Counted from the stretch's first letter, positions 23,864 to 33,364 are shown. The stretch: DNA of 64,000 nucleotides from JASDSY01 sp041441465 (GCA_041441465.1 JASDSY010000001.1:124001-188000); one strand, 5' to 3'. The notes: a model not told the origin generated them from the sequence alone. Numbers and translations: made by a program.

Positions 23864-24904
23864 TTAAGCGATAAAATTTAAAAGGGCCGGAAGCACTTCT
23901 TCGCCGCGCGATATTTTCAAAATCAACTCGCGTATTTGCGCAATTTCGCCCGGGTCCATCGAAATATTGCATATCGACTGCAAATGATGGACGGCCATAT
24001 TTTTCTCGCGATTTTTAAGGTATGCTATCGCCAGGCCGCGGTGAGCGTCAAGGTAGCAAGGGTTAATTTCTATAGCTTTTTTTATCGAATTGACGGCAAG
24101 CTCGAGCTCGTCTTTTTTAAGATAAGCCATGCCTATTTTATAATATAAATCAGGATATTTAGGATATATTTCTATGATATTATTATAACGTATAATAGCT
24201 TCGTCGAGCATATTTGAATCGGCGTAACAGAGGGCAAGCCAGGTCATAGCTTCGAGGTTATCCGGCTTGTTTTCTATAACGCGCTTGAAACAATTAATCG
24301 CTTCCTCGATCTTGCCGGTTTTTAAAAGTATCTGACCGCGAGCATTTAGAGCATCGATATAATTAGGATTAATTTCCAAGGCGCTGTCGAGCTCGTTCAG
24401 CGCATCGTTTAGCAGACCGTTGCGCCAGAATATAAGCGCGAGGTTTAAGTGAGCGTCCGGATAATTCGGCTGTTTTTCAAGAATCGTCTGCCATCTGTAA
24501 ACCGCGCAGGCCGCGTTCGACTTGAATTCAAGCAGCGCATCTTCCTGGGTATCATATATGTTAAGAAAAAAGTCGAGCTTCAAAACGCCGCGCAAGACCC
24601 TGTCGACGAAAGGCGACAGACATACAAGCTTGAGATCGCCGCCGCACCTTATAATGTCCTTATAGGTCGAAATAATAAACCCGATACCGAATGAATCGAC
24701 ATAAGAAAGGTTTTTAAAATTAAAAATCATGTTATATTTATGGTTGGCGATTATGCGGTTGACTTCCTCAGTCGCGGCCTGGATATTAATTACCGAAAGA
24801 TCGCCGTTAAAGGCCAGAACAACGACATCCTCATTAGCGGTTGTCGTAATATGAAGCTTCGTATTATCGACGGCGTTCAAATTTGGCGAATTACTTTTTA
24901 ACAT
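23864..24904 (-). CDS. STAS-domain protein fused to TPR repeats
   Basis: A 346-residue fusion. Residues about 15-115 are a STAS (anti-sigma-factor antagonist-like) domain: VLAFNGDLSVINIQAA, FNFKNLSYVDSFGIGFI. Residues about 135-335 hold five to six tetratricopeptide repeats. In canonical antagonists the loop reads D-S-[S/T]-G and the second hydroxyl residue is phosphorylated; here it is DSFG, so that site is Phe. It may therefore be a constitutive or non-phosphorylatable binder, with TPRs for partner docking (inference). Lies between pnp and thiN on one strand. Confidence 0.87.
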   Translation of the reverse strand: MLKSNSPNLNAVDNTKLHITTTANEDVVVLAFNGDLSVINIQAATEEVNRIIANHKYNMIFNFKNLSYVDSFGIGFIISTYKDIIRCGGDLKLVCLSPFVDRVLRGVLKLDFFLNIYDTQEDALLEFKSNAACAVYRWQTILEKQPNYPDAHLNLALIFWRNGLLNDALNELDSALEINPNYIDALNARGQILLKTGKIEEAINCFKRVIENKPDNLEAMTWLALCYADSNMLDEAIIRYNNIIEIYPKYPDLYYKIGMAYLKKDELELAVNSIKKAIEINPCYLDAHRGLAIAYLKNREKNMAVHHLQSICNISMDPGEIAQIRELILKISRGEEVLPALLNFIA

Positions 24905-24927
24905 ATTTAAATACCCTTATTTTTATT

Positions 24928-24959
24928 AATCCGGAGCGGCCATAAGGCCGCCCCGGATT
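24928..24959. other. strong intercistronic hairpin after pnp
   Basis: AATCCGG pairs with CCGGATT and GCGGCC with GGCCGC around ATAA, with one A.C mismatch between. It lies between the pnp stop and the STAS-TPR start. No convincing U-tract on either strand, so it may stabilise an mRNA end or attenuate rather than terminate. Confidence 0.6.
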
Positions 24960-25063
24960 GTATGAATTTTTATTCATAATCGCCGGCTGGGTTAATAGTA
25001 TAATAATGACAGCAATTTTTAGTTCCCGCTGCGGACGATTTTTTTATTACTAATGATGTTTTA

Positions 25064-27322
25064 TTACCTTCTAGGGCCGCGGTCTCTGTTAAATCCGCCG
25101 CCGCCGCGATTATCCCTGTTCGGGCGCGGGCCGGCAGGGCGAGGCGCCTGCTGCGGAGCGTCAGGACTGCCTTCAGGCTGCGCCGGACGTTCGAGGAGCT
25201 CTTTGCGGCTTAAGTTAATACGGCCCATATTATCGATTTCTATTACTTTGACTTTCATCTCATCGCCGATCTTGCATACGTCTTCGACTTTTTCGGTGCG
25301 TGTCCATGCAAGTTCGGAAATATGAACAAGGCCTTCTTTGCCAGGCAATACTTCGACAAAAGCTCCAAAATTCATTATCCTTGTTACTTTACCAGTATAA
25401 ACTTCGCCGGCTTCCACTTCTTTGACAAGATCAGTTATCATTTTTATAGCTTTCTGCGATTTTTCGAGGTCGACGGAAACGATCGAAACTTTGCCTGTAT
25501 CGTCGATATCGATTTCGGCGCCGGTAGCTTCGACTATGGATCTTATCATTTTACCGCCTGGCCCGATGATTTCGCGTATCTTATCGGTATCAACCTGTAA
25601 AGTGGTTATGCGCGGCGCGTATTGGCTGATCGCCTGACGCGGAGCCGCAATCGCTTTTTCCATTATTCCGAGGATATGTAACCTTCCTTCGTAAGCCTGC
25701 ATAACTGTTTTTTCTATTATCGGCATAGTAAGGCCGTTAATTTTAACGTCAAGCTGAACGCCTGTAATGCCGTCCTTTGTTCCGCCTATCTTAAAGTCCA
25801 TATCGCCGCAATGGTCTTCTATACCGGCGATATCGGTCAATACTTCCCATTCTTCGCCGCGGGTAATAAGGCCCATAGCAATACCTGCAACGGCTTTTTT
25901 CACGGGAACGCCAGCATCCATAAGAGCAAGCGAGCCGGCACAGATAGAAGCCATCGAAGACGAACCGTTAGATTCGAGAATTTCGGAAATGATTCTTACA
26001 GTATAAGGAAATACATCCTCGCCCGGAATCATGTATGAAAGAGCTTTTTCAGCGAGAGCGCCGTGGCCTATTTCGCGGCGGCCGACGCCTCTTAAAGGTT
26101 TCACTTCGCCTGTCGCGAACGGCGGGAAGTTATAATGCAGCATGAATTTCTGGCGGGTATCCTCTTCGAGGAGGCTTTCGACGATTTGTTCGTCTTTTTT
26201 CGTACCTAAAGTAACGGTCGAAAGAGACTGAGTCTGGCCTCTGGTGAACAAAGCTGAACCGTGCGTTCTCGGAAGAAGCGAAGTTTCGCAGGTAATCTGC
26301 CTGATTTCATTTATCTTTCTGCCGTCAACCCTAATTTTTTCCTTCAATATCATCTCACGGACAACATCGTATTCTACCTCTTCAAATATAGGTTTTATCT
26401 TCTTTTTCAATTCTTCGATATCGGCTTTATGTTCTTTATTTTCAGTCGAAAGGCCTGCTTTGGCGATAAAATTTTTATAGCATTCATCGACAGCGGCTGC
26501 AACTGCATTGCCTCTTTCGAGCTTATCAAACACTCTTAAAGCCTTATTGCAGCGTTCAAAGAAATAATCGTAAACTTCTTTTTTGAAATTTTCGTCAATT
26601 TTAGCGACTTCGAAGGCAGCTTTTTCTTTTTTATTTCTTGACATTTTTATGAATTCTTCCTGAATCGCAATTTGCTGTATTATTTTTTCATGCGCAAATT
26701 TAAGGGATTTTATGAAAGTTTCATTCGAAACTTCGTTAGCGCCCGCTTCGATCATTACGATACGTTCGCGTGTTCCGGAAACGAAAAGTTCTAATACTGC
26801 ATTATTGAGATCGTTATCGTTAGGATTAACCACGAATTCTCCGTCATGTTTAAAAAGCGCCACTCTGACTGCGGCAACCGGGCACATGAAAGGAATCGGC
26901 GAAATGCAGAGCGCAAGCGAAGTCGCGTTAACTGCGAGTACATCTGGCGGAGTGACCTGATCGTAAGACATAACATTTATAATGACCTGGACTTCTGATT
27001 TAAAGCCTTCCGGGAAAAGCGGCCTGATCGAACGGTCGACTATTCGGCTGCACAATATTTCACCGCTGCTCGGCCTTGTTTCACGTTTGAAGAACCCGCC
27101 AGGGAATTTGCCGGCGGCCGATGATTTTTCACGGTATTCAACTGTAAGCGGAAAGAAATCAAGGTCTCTTGAAGCATTTTTATCGTAGCAGACGGTAGAC
27201 AGAACGACGGTGTCATTAAGTTGCATCCATATAGCACCATCGGCTTGTTTCGCTACTTTTCCATTTTCAATTACAACTTTTTTATTTTCAAAAGTTGTTT
27301 CTAACCTGTCAAATTCTAACAT
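25064..27322 (-). CDS. pnp: polyribonucleotide nucleotidyltransferase (PNPase)
   Basis: A phosphorolytic 3'-5' exoribonuclease and RNA polymerising enzyme of the degradosome. The 752-residue protein has both RNase PH cores (about 10-215 and 325-540), the intervening helical domain, a KH domain (about 555-615: IREIIGPGGKMIRSI), an S1 domain (about 620-690: GEVYTGKVTRIMNFGAFVEV), and a Pro/Arg/Gly-rich tail (RPAGPRPNRDNRGGGGFN) that probably binds RNA. A promoter lies at 27397, AGGGAGG precedes the ATG, and rpsO is directly upstream as in many bacteria. Confidence 0.97.
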   Translation of the reverse strand: MLEFDRLETTFENKKVVIENGKVAKQADGAIWMQLNDTVVLSTVCYDKNASRDLDFFPLTVEYREKSSAAGKFPGGFFKRETRPSSGEILCSRIVDRSIRPLFPEGFKSEVQVIINVMSYDQVTPPDVLAVNATSLALCISPIPFMCPVAAVRVALFKHDGEFVVNPNDNDLNNAVLELFVSGTRERIVMIEAGANEVSNETFIKSLKFAHEKIIQQIAIQEEFIKMSRNKKEKAAFEVAKIDENFKKEVYDYFFERCNKALRVFDKLERGNAVAAAVDECYKNFIAKAGLSTENKEHKADIEELKKKIKPIFEEVEYDVVREMILKEKIRVDGRKINEIRQITCETSLLPRTHGSALFTRGQTQSLSTVTLGTKKDEQIVESLLEEDTRQKFMLHYNFPPFATGEVKPLRGVGRREIGHGALAEKALSYMIPGEDVFPYTVRIISEILESNGSSSMASICAGSLALMDAGVPVKKAVAGIAMGLITRGEEWEVLTDIAGIEDHCGDMDFKIGGTKDGITGVQLDVKINGLTMPIIEKTVMQAYEGRLHILGIMEKAIAAPRQAISQYAPRITTLQVDTDKIREIIGPGGKMIRSIVEATGAEIDIDDTGKVSIVSVDLEKSQKAIKMITDLVKEVEAGEVYTGKVTRIMNFGAFVEVLPGKEGLVHISELAWTRTEKVEDVCKIGDEMKVKVIEIDNMGRINLSRKELLERPAQPEGSPDAPQQAPRPAGPRPNRDNRGGGGFNRDRGPRR

Positions 27323-27396
27323 TTAAATTTATCCTCCCTATTTTAGTGACATTTTTTATTTTTTAATAAAAATATAATAATAAAAAAATCTTATAT

Positions 27397-27425
27397 ATTA
27401 TATACAATTTTTTTTATTTTGTCTA
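27397..27425 (-). promoter_or_regulatory. pnp promoter
   Basis: Minus strand TAGACA (27420-27425), 17-nt spacer, TATAAT (27397-27402). Predicted leader about 68 nt. It lies downstream of the rpsO terminator at 27461, so pnp has its own start. Confidence 0.6.
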
Positions 27426-27460
27426 TCAATTTAAAATAATTTATTTTCTTAAAATTAAAT

Positions 27461-27490
27461 AAAAAAAGAGGCATTACTGCCTCTTTTTTT
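27461..27490 (-). terminator. intrinsic terminator between rpsO and pnp
   Basis: Perfect 13-bp stem (seven A:T pairs then GAGGCA/TGCCTC) with loop TTAC. A- and T-runs on both sides make it functional in either direction. It would separate rpsO and pnp transcripts. Confidence 0.88.
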
Positions 27491-27620
27491 TAATAAATTA
27501 CGGTTAATTTTAAAAAACTTCCAAACCTCAAATGGATGCCATTCAAGTTTCAAAACTTTACAGACCATTGATTGTTATCGAATAAGGATAATAAAATAAT
27601 TTATTATCATCTATCAAAAT

Positions 27621-27653
27621 AAGCTTGTAAGTAATTTTAGTTACTACAAGCTT
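27621..27653 (-). other. hairpin in rpsO 3' region
   Basis: AAGCTTGTAAGTAA pairs with TTACTACAAGCTT (one bulged A), about 95 nt past the rpsO stop. It may be a processing or stability hairpin; in E. coli the rpsO-pnp spacer is cut by RNase III, but here that role is only an analogy. Nothing else is recognisable in 27323-27746. Confidence 0.55.
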
Positions 27654-27746
27654 AAAAAATAAGAAGTTATCAAAACCTTTTAATCAATTTCAACAATTTG
27701 AGAATTGACAAACCATAAACCAAAGCGTTACTCGAACCGCGGCTAA

Positions 27747-28016
27747 TTATTTTCTGATGCCTAACGATTCAACTAATTCTTTGTACTTGTTAGGGTTAAC
27801 ACGTTTTAAGTAATTGATAAGTCTTTTTCTCTGCCCTACAAGTTTTAATAAGCCCAGTCTGGAATGATGGTCTTTTTTGTGTACTTTGAAATGATCGCTT
27901 AACTGTGAAATTCTCGCAGTTAAAAGAGCGACTTGCACTTCGACTGAGCCGGTGTCGGTTTCGTGAATCTTATACTTATCGATCACTTTGTGTTTGTCTT
28001 CACGATTTAATGACAT
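27747..28016 (-). CDS. rpsO: 30S ribosomal protein S15
   Basis: An 89-residue S15 with the signature HETDTGSVEVQVALLTARISQL, DHHSRLGLLKLVGQRKRL and YLKRVNPNKY. GAGGTGGG precedes the ATG and a good promoter is at 28097. It binds 16S rRNA in the central domain. Conserved next to pnp. Confidence 0.97.
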   Translation of the reverse strand: MSLNREDKHKVIDKYKIHETDTGSVEVQVALLTARISQLSDHFKVHKKDHHSRLGLLKLVGQRKRLINYLKRVNPNKYKELVESLGIRK

Positions 28017-28096
28017 ATTGAAATCCCACCTCTTTTAATATTCCTGAACCAGAAAAAATGTTAGTGCAAACAAATATTCCCAGTAAAGGTAGTGTA

Positions 28097-28125
28097 ATTA
28101 TATCACAATGTTTTATATTTGTAAA
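28097..28125 (-). promoter_or_regulatory. rpsO promoter
   Basis: Minus strand TTTACA (28120-28125), 17-nt spacer, TATAAT (28097-28102). Predicted leader about 75 nt, where S15 autoregulatory structure could lie, though I see none clearly. Confidence 0.7.
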
Positions 28126-28188
28126 GCTTTTTTTATATTTTTTTATATTTTTTTTCAATTCACCCGGGTCAAACATTTACAGTCTCTT

Positions 28189-29121
28189 TCAATATTTTTT
28201 TATGGCAATTTTAGAAGGTTTTTTGACGTTATCGTATTCAATGTCCGCCGAATAAATAGAGCCGTCACCGAATATGAAAAATTGTACTTTGAACGGAGAT
28301 TTTTTTAATTTTAAAGTTTTTAAGACCGCGCCGTTATAGCCGAACATAAGTATTTCACATACCTCCGGGGCATTTTTCCTGCAATAAGACACGTAAATAT
28401 TATCGTTAAAGTCTACTCCAACGAATTTCAAATCGCTAATTTCATTAAGGCCGGCTTTAAATATACAGGTTTTATTTTTTGCGTTCGGGTCAAAAAGATT
28501 CAATACATAGCCATTTTCATAATCATACGAAAAACATAAGAGTTCGCCCCTGGCGTTAACGAAAAAGCCTTCGACATTACAGTCAATTTTTCTTATAAAA
28601 TTACCGCTTTCATTGTAAACGTTTATTTTCGACTGCAAAAAATCCTGAACGAAAAGTTTTTTACCGGGTGCGACAAAAATTCTTGCAATCGACATCAATT
28701 CGGAATCGCCCGTACCATAACCGCCAAAGGCCAGAACGGCATTTCCGAGCATATCGAGCTTAGCGACCTTCATATCGTTTAAATTCGCATAATAGATCAT
28801 TCCTTCGCTGTCAAATGCGATATCGCCGGGCATTACAACATCTTTTTTATACGATTTCGAAAGCCGACCCATAAAATCAAATTGTAAAATTTCATTTTTC
28901 AAAGTATTCGCCAGGTAAAGCGATCCATCCGGAGAAATCTTAAATCCGTAGGGGAAATAATCGCAATACCCCTTTAAATAACAATTTAACTCGCCGTTTT
29001 CCGAAAAATAAATCGATATGGCGCCGCTTTCATTTTCGGCGCATAATGCCGGAAATGGAAATAAAATTAACGCGGAAATCAACAATTTAATAAAAAAATT
29101 ATTTATTTTGACTAACTCCAC
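28189..29121 (-). CDS. secreted NHL-type beta-propeller protein
   Basis: A 310-residue protein with a signal peptide (hydrophobic about 10-26, AxC-AEN) followed by NHL/six-bladed propeller repeats: PYGFKISPDGSLYLANTLKN, PGDIAFDSEGMIYYANLND, ARIFVAPGKKLFVQDF, NVYNESGNFIRKI. Such propellers bind proteins or polysaccharide outside the membrane. Only 2 nt separate it from the upstream propeller-like gene, so they are co-translated. The specific partner is unknown. Confidence 0.78.
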   Translation of the reverse strand: MELVKINNFFIKLLISALILFPFPALCAENESGAISIYFSENGELNCYLKGYCDYFPYGFKISPDGSLYLANTLKNEILQFDFMGRLSKSYKKDVVMPGDIAFDSEGMIYYANLNDMKVAKLDMLGNAVLAFGGYGTGDSELMSIARIFVAPGKKLFVQDFLQSKINVYNESGNFIRKIDCNVEGFFVNARGELLCFSYDYENGYVLNLFDPNAKNKTCIFKAGLNEISDLKFVGVDFNDNIYVSYCRKNAPEVCEILMFGYNGAVLKTLKLKKSPFKVQFFIFGDGSIYSADIEYDNVKKPSKIAIKKY

Positions 29122-29123
29122 TT

Positions 29124-30251
29124 TTACTGCTCCGAATCATATACTTCATTTTTTTTAAGCGCGCATACGGAATAAGTTTCACCGTTACGCCGCATCATTA
29201 CTAATCCGCCTGAAAACGTGGTGATTTTGAAATTTTTATTCACATTCTCGGCCAGCTCTACATTCACATTCGACTTTACGGCACCCCTGTCGCTTATCTC
29301 AAGGATATAGCTGCTAACCTTATCAAAATTAAGAGTTTTTACAAAAAAATAATTTGTTTTGCCGTCGGCCGCTGTGCCTATATGAAAAGCAGCCTGCACC
29401 GGCCACGGATAACTAACTTCGGAAACTTTTTGTTGTTCTGAATTTAAACCGCCCGCCTGATAAAATACTTTGACTATATTAGCGGAATATTCAGCGAACA
29501 TAGAATATTCAATATCGGAATCAAGGTTCGCGAATGAGCATTGGCAGCCGTCGTATATTTTAACGATATCAAGATTTTCCTTTGATAAAACCGCAGTTTT
29601 ATTATCGAACGGATTATATATTCTTATATTACTCATGAAATCCACTGATATATAATTAAATGCTTCCGATGAAAATACCTGGCTCTCAACGTCATTTTCT
29701 GAATAACCCGACGAGCCGTCCTTAAATAATATCTTTCTGTTCACGATCTTAAGATCCTGGTTCAAAACTGTAACCTGAGACGAAGAGCAATCTAAAAGAT
29801 AAACAAAACCGGATTTCGAATAAGCCATGTCGCATACATGCGGATAATCAGCCATTGCGGCAGACTCAATAATTTTAAAAGATTTTTCAAATTCCCCGGC
29901 CTGAGAGAACATATAAATCGTCCCGGTAACATTCGAATAAAACAAAAACTTCTCGCCGCGGGCAGTTTTTATACTCATAAAAGCCGAGATTTCTGAATTT
30001 TTCGAACAATTTAACGACGATTTCTTATAATCTACCTTTAGATCGGGGCAATTAAAAGAAAAAAGCTCAACGGCGTCGTAGACTATTTTTTTTTGCGTTT
30101 CCTGACAGTACGCCGAACCGGCTTTAATAAAGCCGCACTGAAACATCGGCAATAATAAGCAGAAAGCCAGGAAAAAGATAAATTTTACTGAAAGGTTCGA
30201 ATAGTTTTTTAAGAAACGGAACCTCATATTTATAAGAGAACTATAATTCAT
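29124..30251 (-). CDS. secreted protein, probable beta-propeller
   Basis: About 375 residues with a signal peptide (hydrophobic about 24-45, then AYCQE) and blade-like repeats such as GTIYMFSQAGEFEKSFKI and GFVYLLDCSSSQVTVLNQDL, resembling the downstream NHL-type protein but more divergent. The ATG at 30251 has AGAGGT 7 nt before it; a TTG two codons earlier is unlikely. It forms a pair with the gene at 28189 and follows a DtxR-type regulator by 64 nt, so the pair may be metal-regulated (inference). Function unknown. Confidence 0.7.
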   Translation of the reverse strand: MNYSSLINMRFRFLKNYSNLSVKFIFFLAFCLLLPMFQCGFIKAGSAYCQETQKKIVYDAVELFSFNCPDLKVDYKKSSLNCSKNSEISAFMSIKTARGEKFLFYSNVTGTIYMFSQAGEFEKSFKIIESAAMADYPHVCDMAYSKSGFVYLLDCSSSQVTVLNQDLKIVNRKILFKDGSSGYSENDVESQVFSSEAFNYISVDFMSNIRIYNPFDNKTAVLSKENLDIVKIYDGCQCSFANLDSDIEYSMFAEYSANIVKVFYQAGGLNSEQQKVSEVSYPWPVQAAFHIGTAADGKTNYFFVKTLNFDKVSSYILEISDRGAVKSNVNVELAENVNKNFKITTFSGGLVMMRRNGETYSVCALKKNEVYDSEQ

Positions 30252-30315
30252 GTCCAATACCTCTCACAGCGCCTGCGGCATAGTTTAATTCAAAAGCCTT
30301 TTTATTCGCCAACGC

Positions 30316-30978
30316 CTATGAAATTCGCCTTACGTAAATATTATCGGCAATGATTTTTTCGACGGCAATCTGCGTTTCTTCGAATTCCAGAACGAAAGCC
30401 GGAAACGTTTGCGTCACCTTTATCTTCACGCCCGGCACAAGCCCCAGCGAAAATAATTTTCCCATAAAAGGATGGTCGGCAGCCTGCAAATACGCCACGA
30501 TTCCATTTTCTCCATGCGCCAGTTCCGAAAGCTGAAAAATGATTCTCTCGATTTTCGAATTATTAGTACGGCAGCACTCGCCCGGCATTATCGGCGAACC
30601 GTGAGGACATACTTTAGGATGTCCCAGGAGCGTGCATATATTTTCTTCAAGTTCCTTCGAAATTATATGTTCGAGCTTGCAGGCGTCCGCGTCGACTTTC
30701 GAGCGGTCCATACCCAGGACGTCAACCAGAAGGCGCTCGGTCAGCCGGTGTCTTCGCGTCAAATCATACGCACGTGCATAACCGGTTTTAGTCAGCGTAA
30801 TTTTATTGTCGGATGCGCCTATTTCGACCAGCCCCTTTTTTATAAGCTCGTCAAACGTATTTTCACCTATCGCCCCTGATACTATTTCCTTTACACGAAG
30901 CCATTCATTATTGTGAATTTCAATCTGCTTCCAGACGATAGTCAACGCTTCTTCAAGATCGATACTTATTTCATGCAT
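30316..30978 (-). CDS. DtxR/MntR-family metal-dependent regulator with FeoA-like domain
   Basis: A 220-residue protein with the three-part DtxR layout. There is an N-terminal winged helix (about 5-70, ending LTKTGYARAYDLTRRHRLTE), and a metal-binding dimerisation domain (about 75-140) with ADACKLEHIISKELEENI, LGHPKVCPHGSPI and GECC. The C-terminal SH3-like/FeoA domain covers about 145-220 (MGKLFSLGLVPGVKIKV). Metal ligands Cys/Glu/His are present in the expected places. Such proteins repress iron or manganese uptake genes. It is divergent from the TPR gene at 31262 and upstream of two secreted propeller genes. Confidence 0.9.
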   Translation of the reverse strand: MHEISIDLEEALTIVWKQIEIHNNEWLRVKEIVSGAIGENTFDELIKKGLVEIGASDNKITLTKTGYARAYDLTRRHRLTERLLVDVLGMDRSKVDADACKLEHIISKELEENICTLLGHPKVCPHGSPIMPGECCRTNNSKIERIIFQLSELAHGENGIVAYLQAADHPFMGKLFSLGLVPGVKIKVTQTFPAFVLEFEETQIAVEKIIADNIYVRRIS

Positions 30979-31041
30979 AACTCACACCGCCATATTTATA
31001 ACTTAATTTATCATCATACCGCAGCAGCAATGTTAAAGTGA

Positions 31042-31070
31042 ATTATCTAACAAAAGAAAATAAAAGTCAA
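31042..31070 (-). promoter_or_regulatory. promoter of the DtxR-family gene
   Basis: Minus strand TTGACT (31065-31070), 17-nt spacer, GATAAT (31042-31047). Predicted leader about 57 nt. Confidence 0.65.
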
Positions 31071-31084
31071 GCATGATAAAAAAA

Positions 31085-31113
31085 TTGTTTTTTTTATTTT
31101 TTTTTGATATAAT
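31085..31113 (+). promoter_or_regulatory. promoter of the TPR membrane protein gene
   Basis: TTGTTT (31085-31090), 17-nt spacer, TATAAT (31108-31113) preceded by TGA, an extended -10. Leader about 142 nt with a small CTGAT/ATCAG hairpin near 31200-31217. It is 14 bp from the divergent DtxR promoter, so the two could be co-regulated. Confidence 0.65.
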
Positions 31114-31261
31114 CGTTTTCTGAAAATTTTATAAAAACCTGTTCATTGCTTAATGAATATACGTTCAATTTTATCATCGCCGGCAATTTTTGCGCGGCGC
31201 TGATTGTTTTTTATCAGCAGATTAATTTTTAGTTCAATTTATTTCCAGGAGGAATTAGTTA

Positions 31262-33364
31262 ATGATATCGATTCTATTAGCAAAATTATCGCAAGGCCGT
31301 TTAAAAAAGATGACTCCGCAAATAATTTCCAATAAAGCTCCGCGGCATTCAAAACACCAGACACACAGCGGCTTTTTTACCGCCGATAAGCTTGTTATAA
31401 GCTTGATTTTTATACCGCTTCTTTTTATGCTTCTGCTCGTTTTTCAAATCAAACACGCAATAGCGGCTTCAGAAAATGTTTCGAATTTAATAGATTTCGG
31501 CATCGAAATATTCTGTCCTCACATAAAAGACGATTTCAGCTTTAAGAACTTAAAAACCATACTCGATACCGAGACCAAAAACATCCCGCTGCATGCTTAC
31601 GCGCTTTCAAAATACGTAGCGTTATCTACCGCCGGCACAAAAGCTCTCGGCGATTCATCGGCGGCCGTCGAAAAACTGATTTCTCTTATCACACAGCGCT
31701 TCGACCCGCAAAATACCATAACCATATTCGACCGAGCATACCTTTTTATGATAGTCGCCAATCTCGGCTATCCTAACTACAACTCAAAAAACTACGCCTG
31801 GCTCGCACTCAGCGATATGGCCGTACTTTTGCAGCTCGAACCGCTTAATCCTTATTATCATTTATTTTATACCGTCATATACGCCTCGTTAAAGGAACAT
31901 GAAATATCTGAATTCAAACTTTACGACCCGCTCGAAGAATTAAAAAAAGCTTTATCCTTCGAAATGGCAGACCCGCAGTTTCATTATCTCGTAGGCTCGA
32001 CATTCTGCGTAATATCGAACGACTCTCCCGATATACATCAGCTCGCATTCGCCGAATTTATGCATTCGCTAAAATTAGCGCCTAAAAACAACCTTTTGAA
32101 AGAAAAGATATATAAAACGCTGATAGACCTTCTGGCAGGATACGACCAGCGCAAAACGGCCAAACCATTCTGGCTTGAAGAAAGCGTTTACACGTACCTG
32201 ATCGAAAAAGGCAAAGACACGGCCGCCGCGCACAATAATCTGGGGTTTTTGTATACCATGAATAATATCAAACTGGAAGAAGCCCTTGACCACTGCCAAA
32301 AAGCCGTAGCTTCAAACCCTAAAAATGCCGTATTCCTGGATTCGCTCGGCTGCGCATATTATAAAAATAAAGACACTAAAAAAGCCATCGAAACGCTCCT
32401 GAAAGCATACTCTATCTCGCCGGATTCGCGTGATATCAACGAGCACCTGGCCGAAATTTACCTCCAGCAAAACAATAATATGGACGCAATAAAGCACCTG
32501 GAATTTATTTTAAACCTCGAACCGAGAAATGCGCTCGCAAACAATAATATCGGATACGTCCTTGCCGACTCGAACGTAAGGCTCGAGGACGCCCTTAAAT
32601 TCTGCCAAACGGCCGTAGAAGCAGAACCGGATAATGCGGTTTACCTGGACTCGCTGGCGTGGGCGACGTTTAAAAATTCAAAAATCAGCGAAGCCCTTGA
32701 GCTTATCGAAAAAGCCCTGAAAAAAGATCCGGGTATAGGTGCGCTTTATATGCATAAAGGCGACATATTATTTTACTGCAATAAAATCAACGAAGCTATA
32801 GAATGCTATAAAATAGGCCTGCAGTTGGACCCTAACTTTCCTTCGGGCATAGACAATCTGTCGTATTTATGCACTATCAGGGTCGCCATGGCAAAACTAT
32901 CCGGCGGTACCGGCCGCGCGCCTCTTGTAAAACAAATTTCAACATCGCCTTTTGATTATTCATTCTACAACGATTACCTTAATAAAATATTCGAAACTGC
33001 CGGAATTAAAGTCGATAAGAGTGCCACTGCAATAGATTTCAGCAAAGCGATTCCGGAAAAAACCAAGCAGAAAATAGAAGAAGCTAAAAAAGCAAAAGAA
33101 GGAACACGCGAAAACGAATTAATTTCCAATCAGGATATTAATTCTGGGGTAAAAGCAAGTTCCGAAGTTATGTTAAAAAATTCCGGCGAGGTAATAATAA
33201 ACAATGAAAAAATTCCAGCCGTAAAGACTTCAGAAATTAAAATCAACAAAACTACGCTCAAGGAATTCGATAAAGAGCTGCCTGGAGTTAAAATGATGCC
33301 TGGCGGCACGACTGAAATTTTAAAAGACGGCAGTATCGAAATAAAAATAAACAACAATAACTAA
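31262..33364 (+). CDS. membrane-anchored TPR protein
   Basis: A 700-residue protein: cytoplasmic basic N-terminus, one membrane helix (about 40-65), then a large exported helical region. TPRs are clear from about 320 to 540, with repeated units such as AHNNLGFLYTMNN, PKNAVFLDSLGCAYYKN, NNIGYVLADSN and ALYMHKGDILFYCNK. The last 100 residues are charged, with repeated D/E-K-E-I/L-I-N phrases. AGGAGG precedes the ATG. TPR proteins of this type assemble envelope machines, but no partner is evident. It ends 15 nt before the TSUP gene. Confidence 0.82.
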   Translation: MISILLAKLSQGRLKKMTPQIISNKAPRHSKHQTHSGFFTADKLVISLIFIPLLFMLLLVFQIKHAIAASENVSNLIDFGIEIFCPHIKDDFSFKNLKTILDTETKNIPLHAYALSKYVALSTAGTKALGDSSAAVEKLISLITQRFDPQNTITIFDRAYLFMIVANLGYPNYNSKNYAWLALSDMAVLLQLEPLNPYYHLFYTVIYASLKEHEISEFKLYDPLEELKKALSFEMADPQFHYLVGSTFCVISNDSPDIHQLAFAEFMHSLKLAPKNNLLKEKIYKTLIDLLAGYDQRKTAKPFWLEESVYTYLIEKGKDTAAAHNNLGFLYTMNNIKLEEALDHCQKAVASNPKNAVFLDSLGCAYYKNKDTKKAIETLLKAYSISPDSRDINEHLAEIYLQQNNNMDAIKHLEFILNLEPRNALANNNIGYVLADSNVRLEDALKFCQTAVEAEPDNAVYLDSLAWATFKNSKISEALELIEKALKKDPGIGALYMHKGDILFYCNKINEAIECYKIGLQLDPNFPSGIDNLSYLCTIRVAMAKLSGGTGRAPLVKQISTSPFDYSFYNDYLNKIFETAGIKVDKSATAIDFSKAIPEKTKQKIEEAKKAKEGTRENELISNQDINSGVKASSEVMLKNSGEVIINNEKIPAVKTSEIKINKTTLKEFDKELPGVKMMPGGTTEILKDGSIEIKINNNN

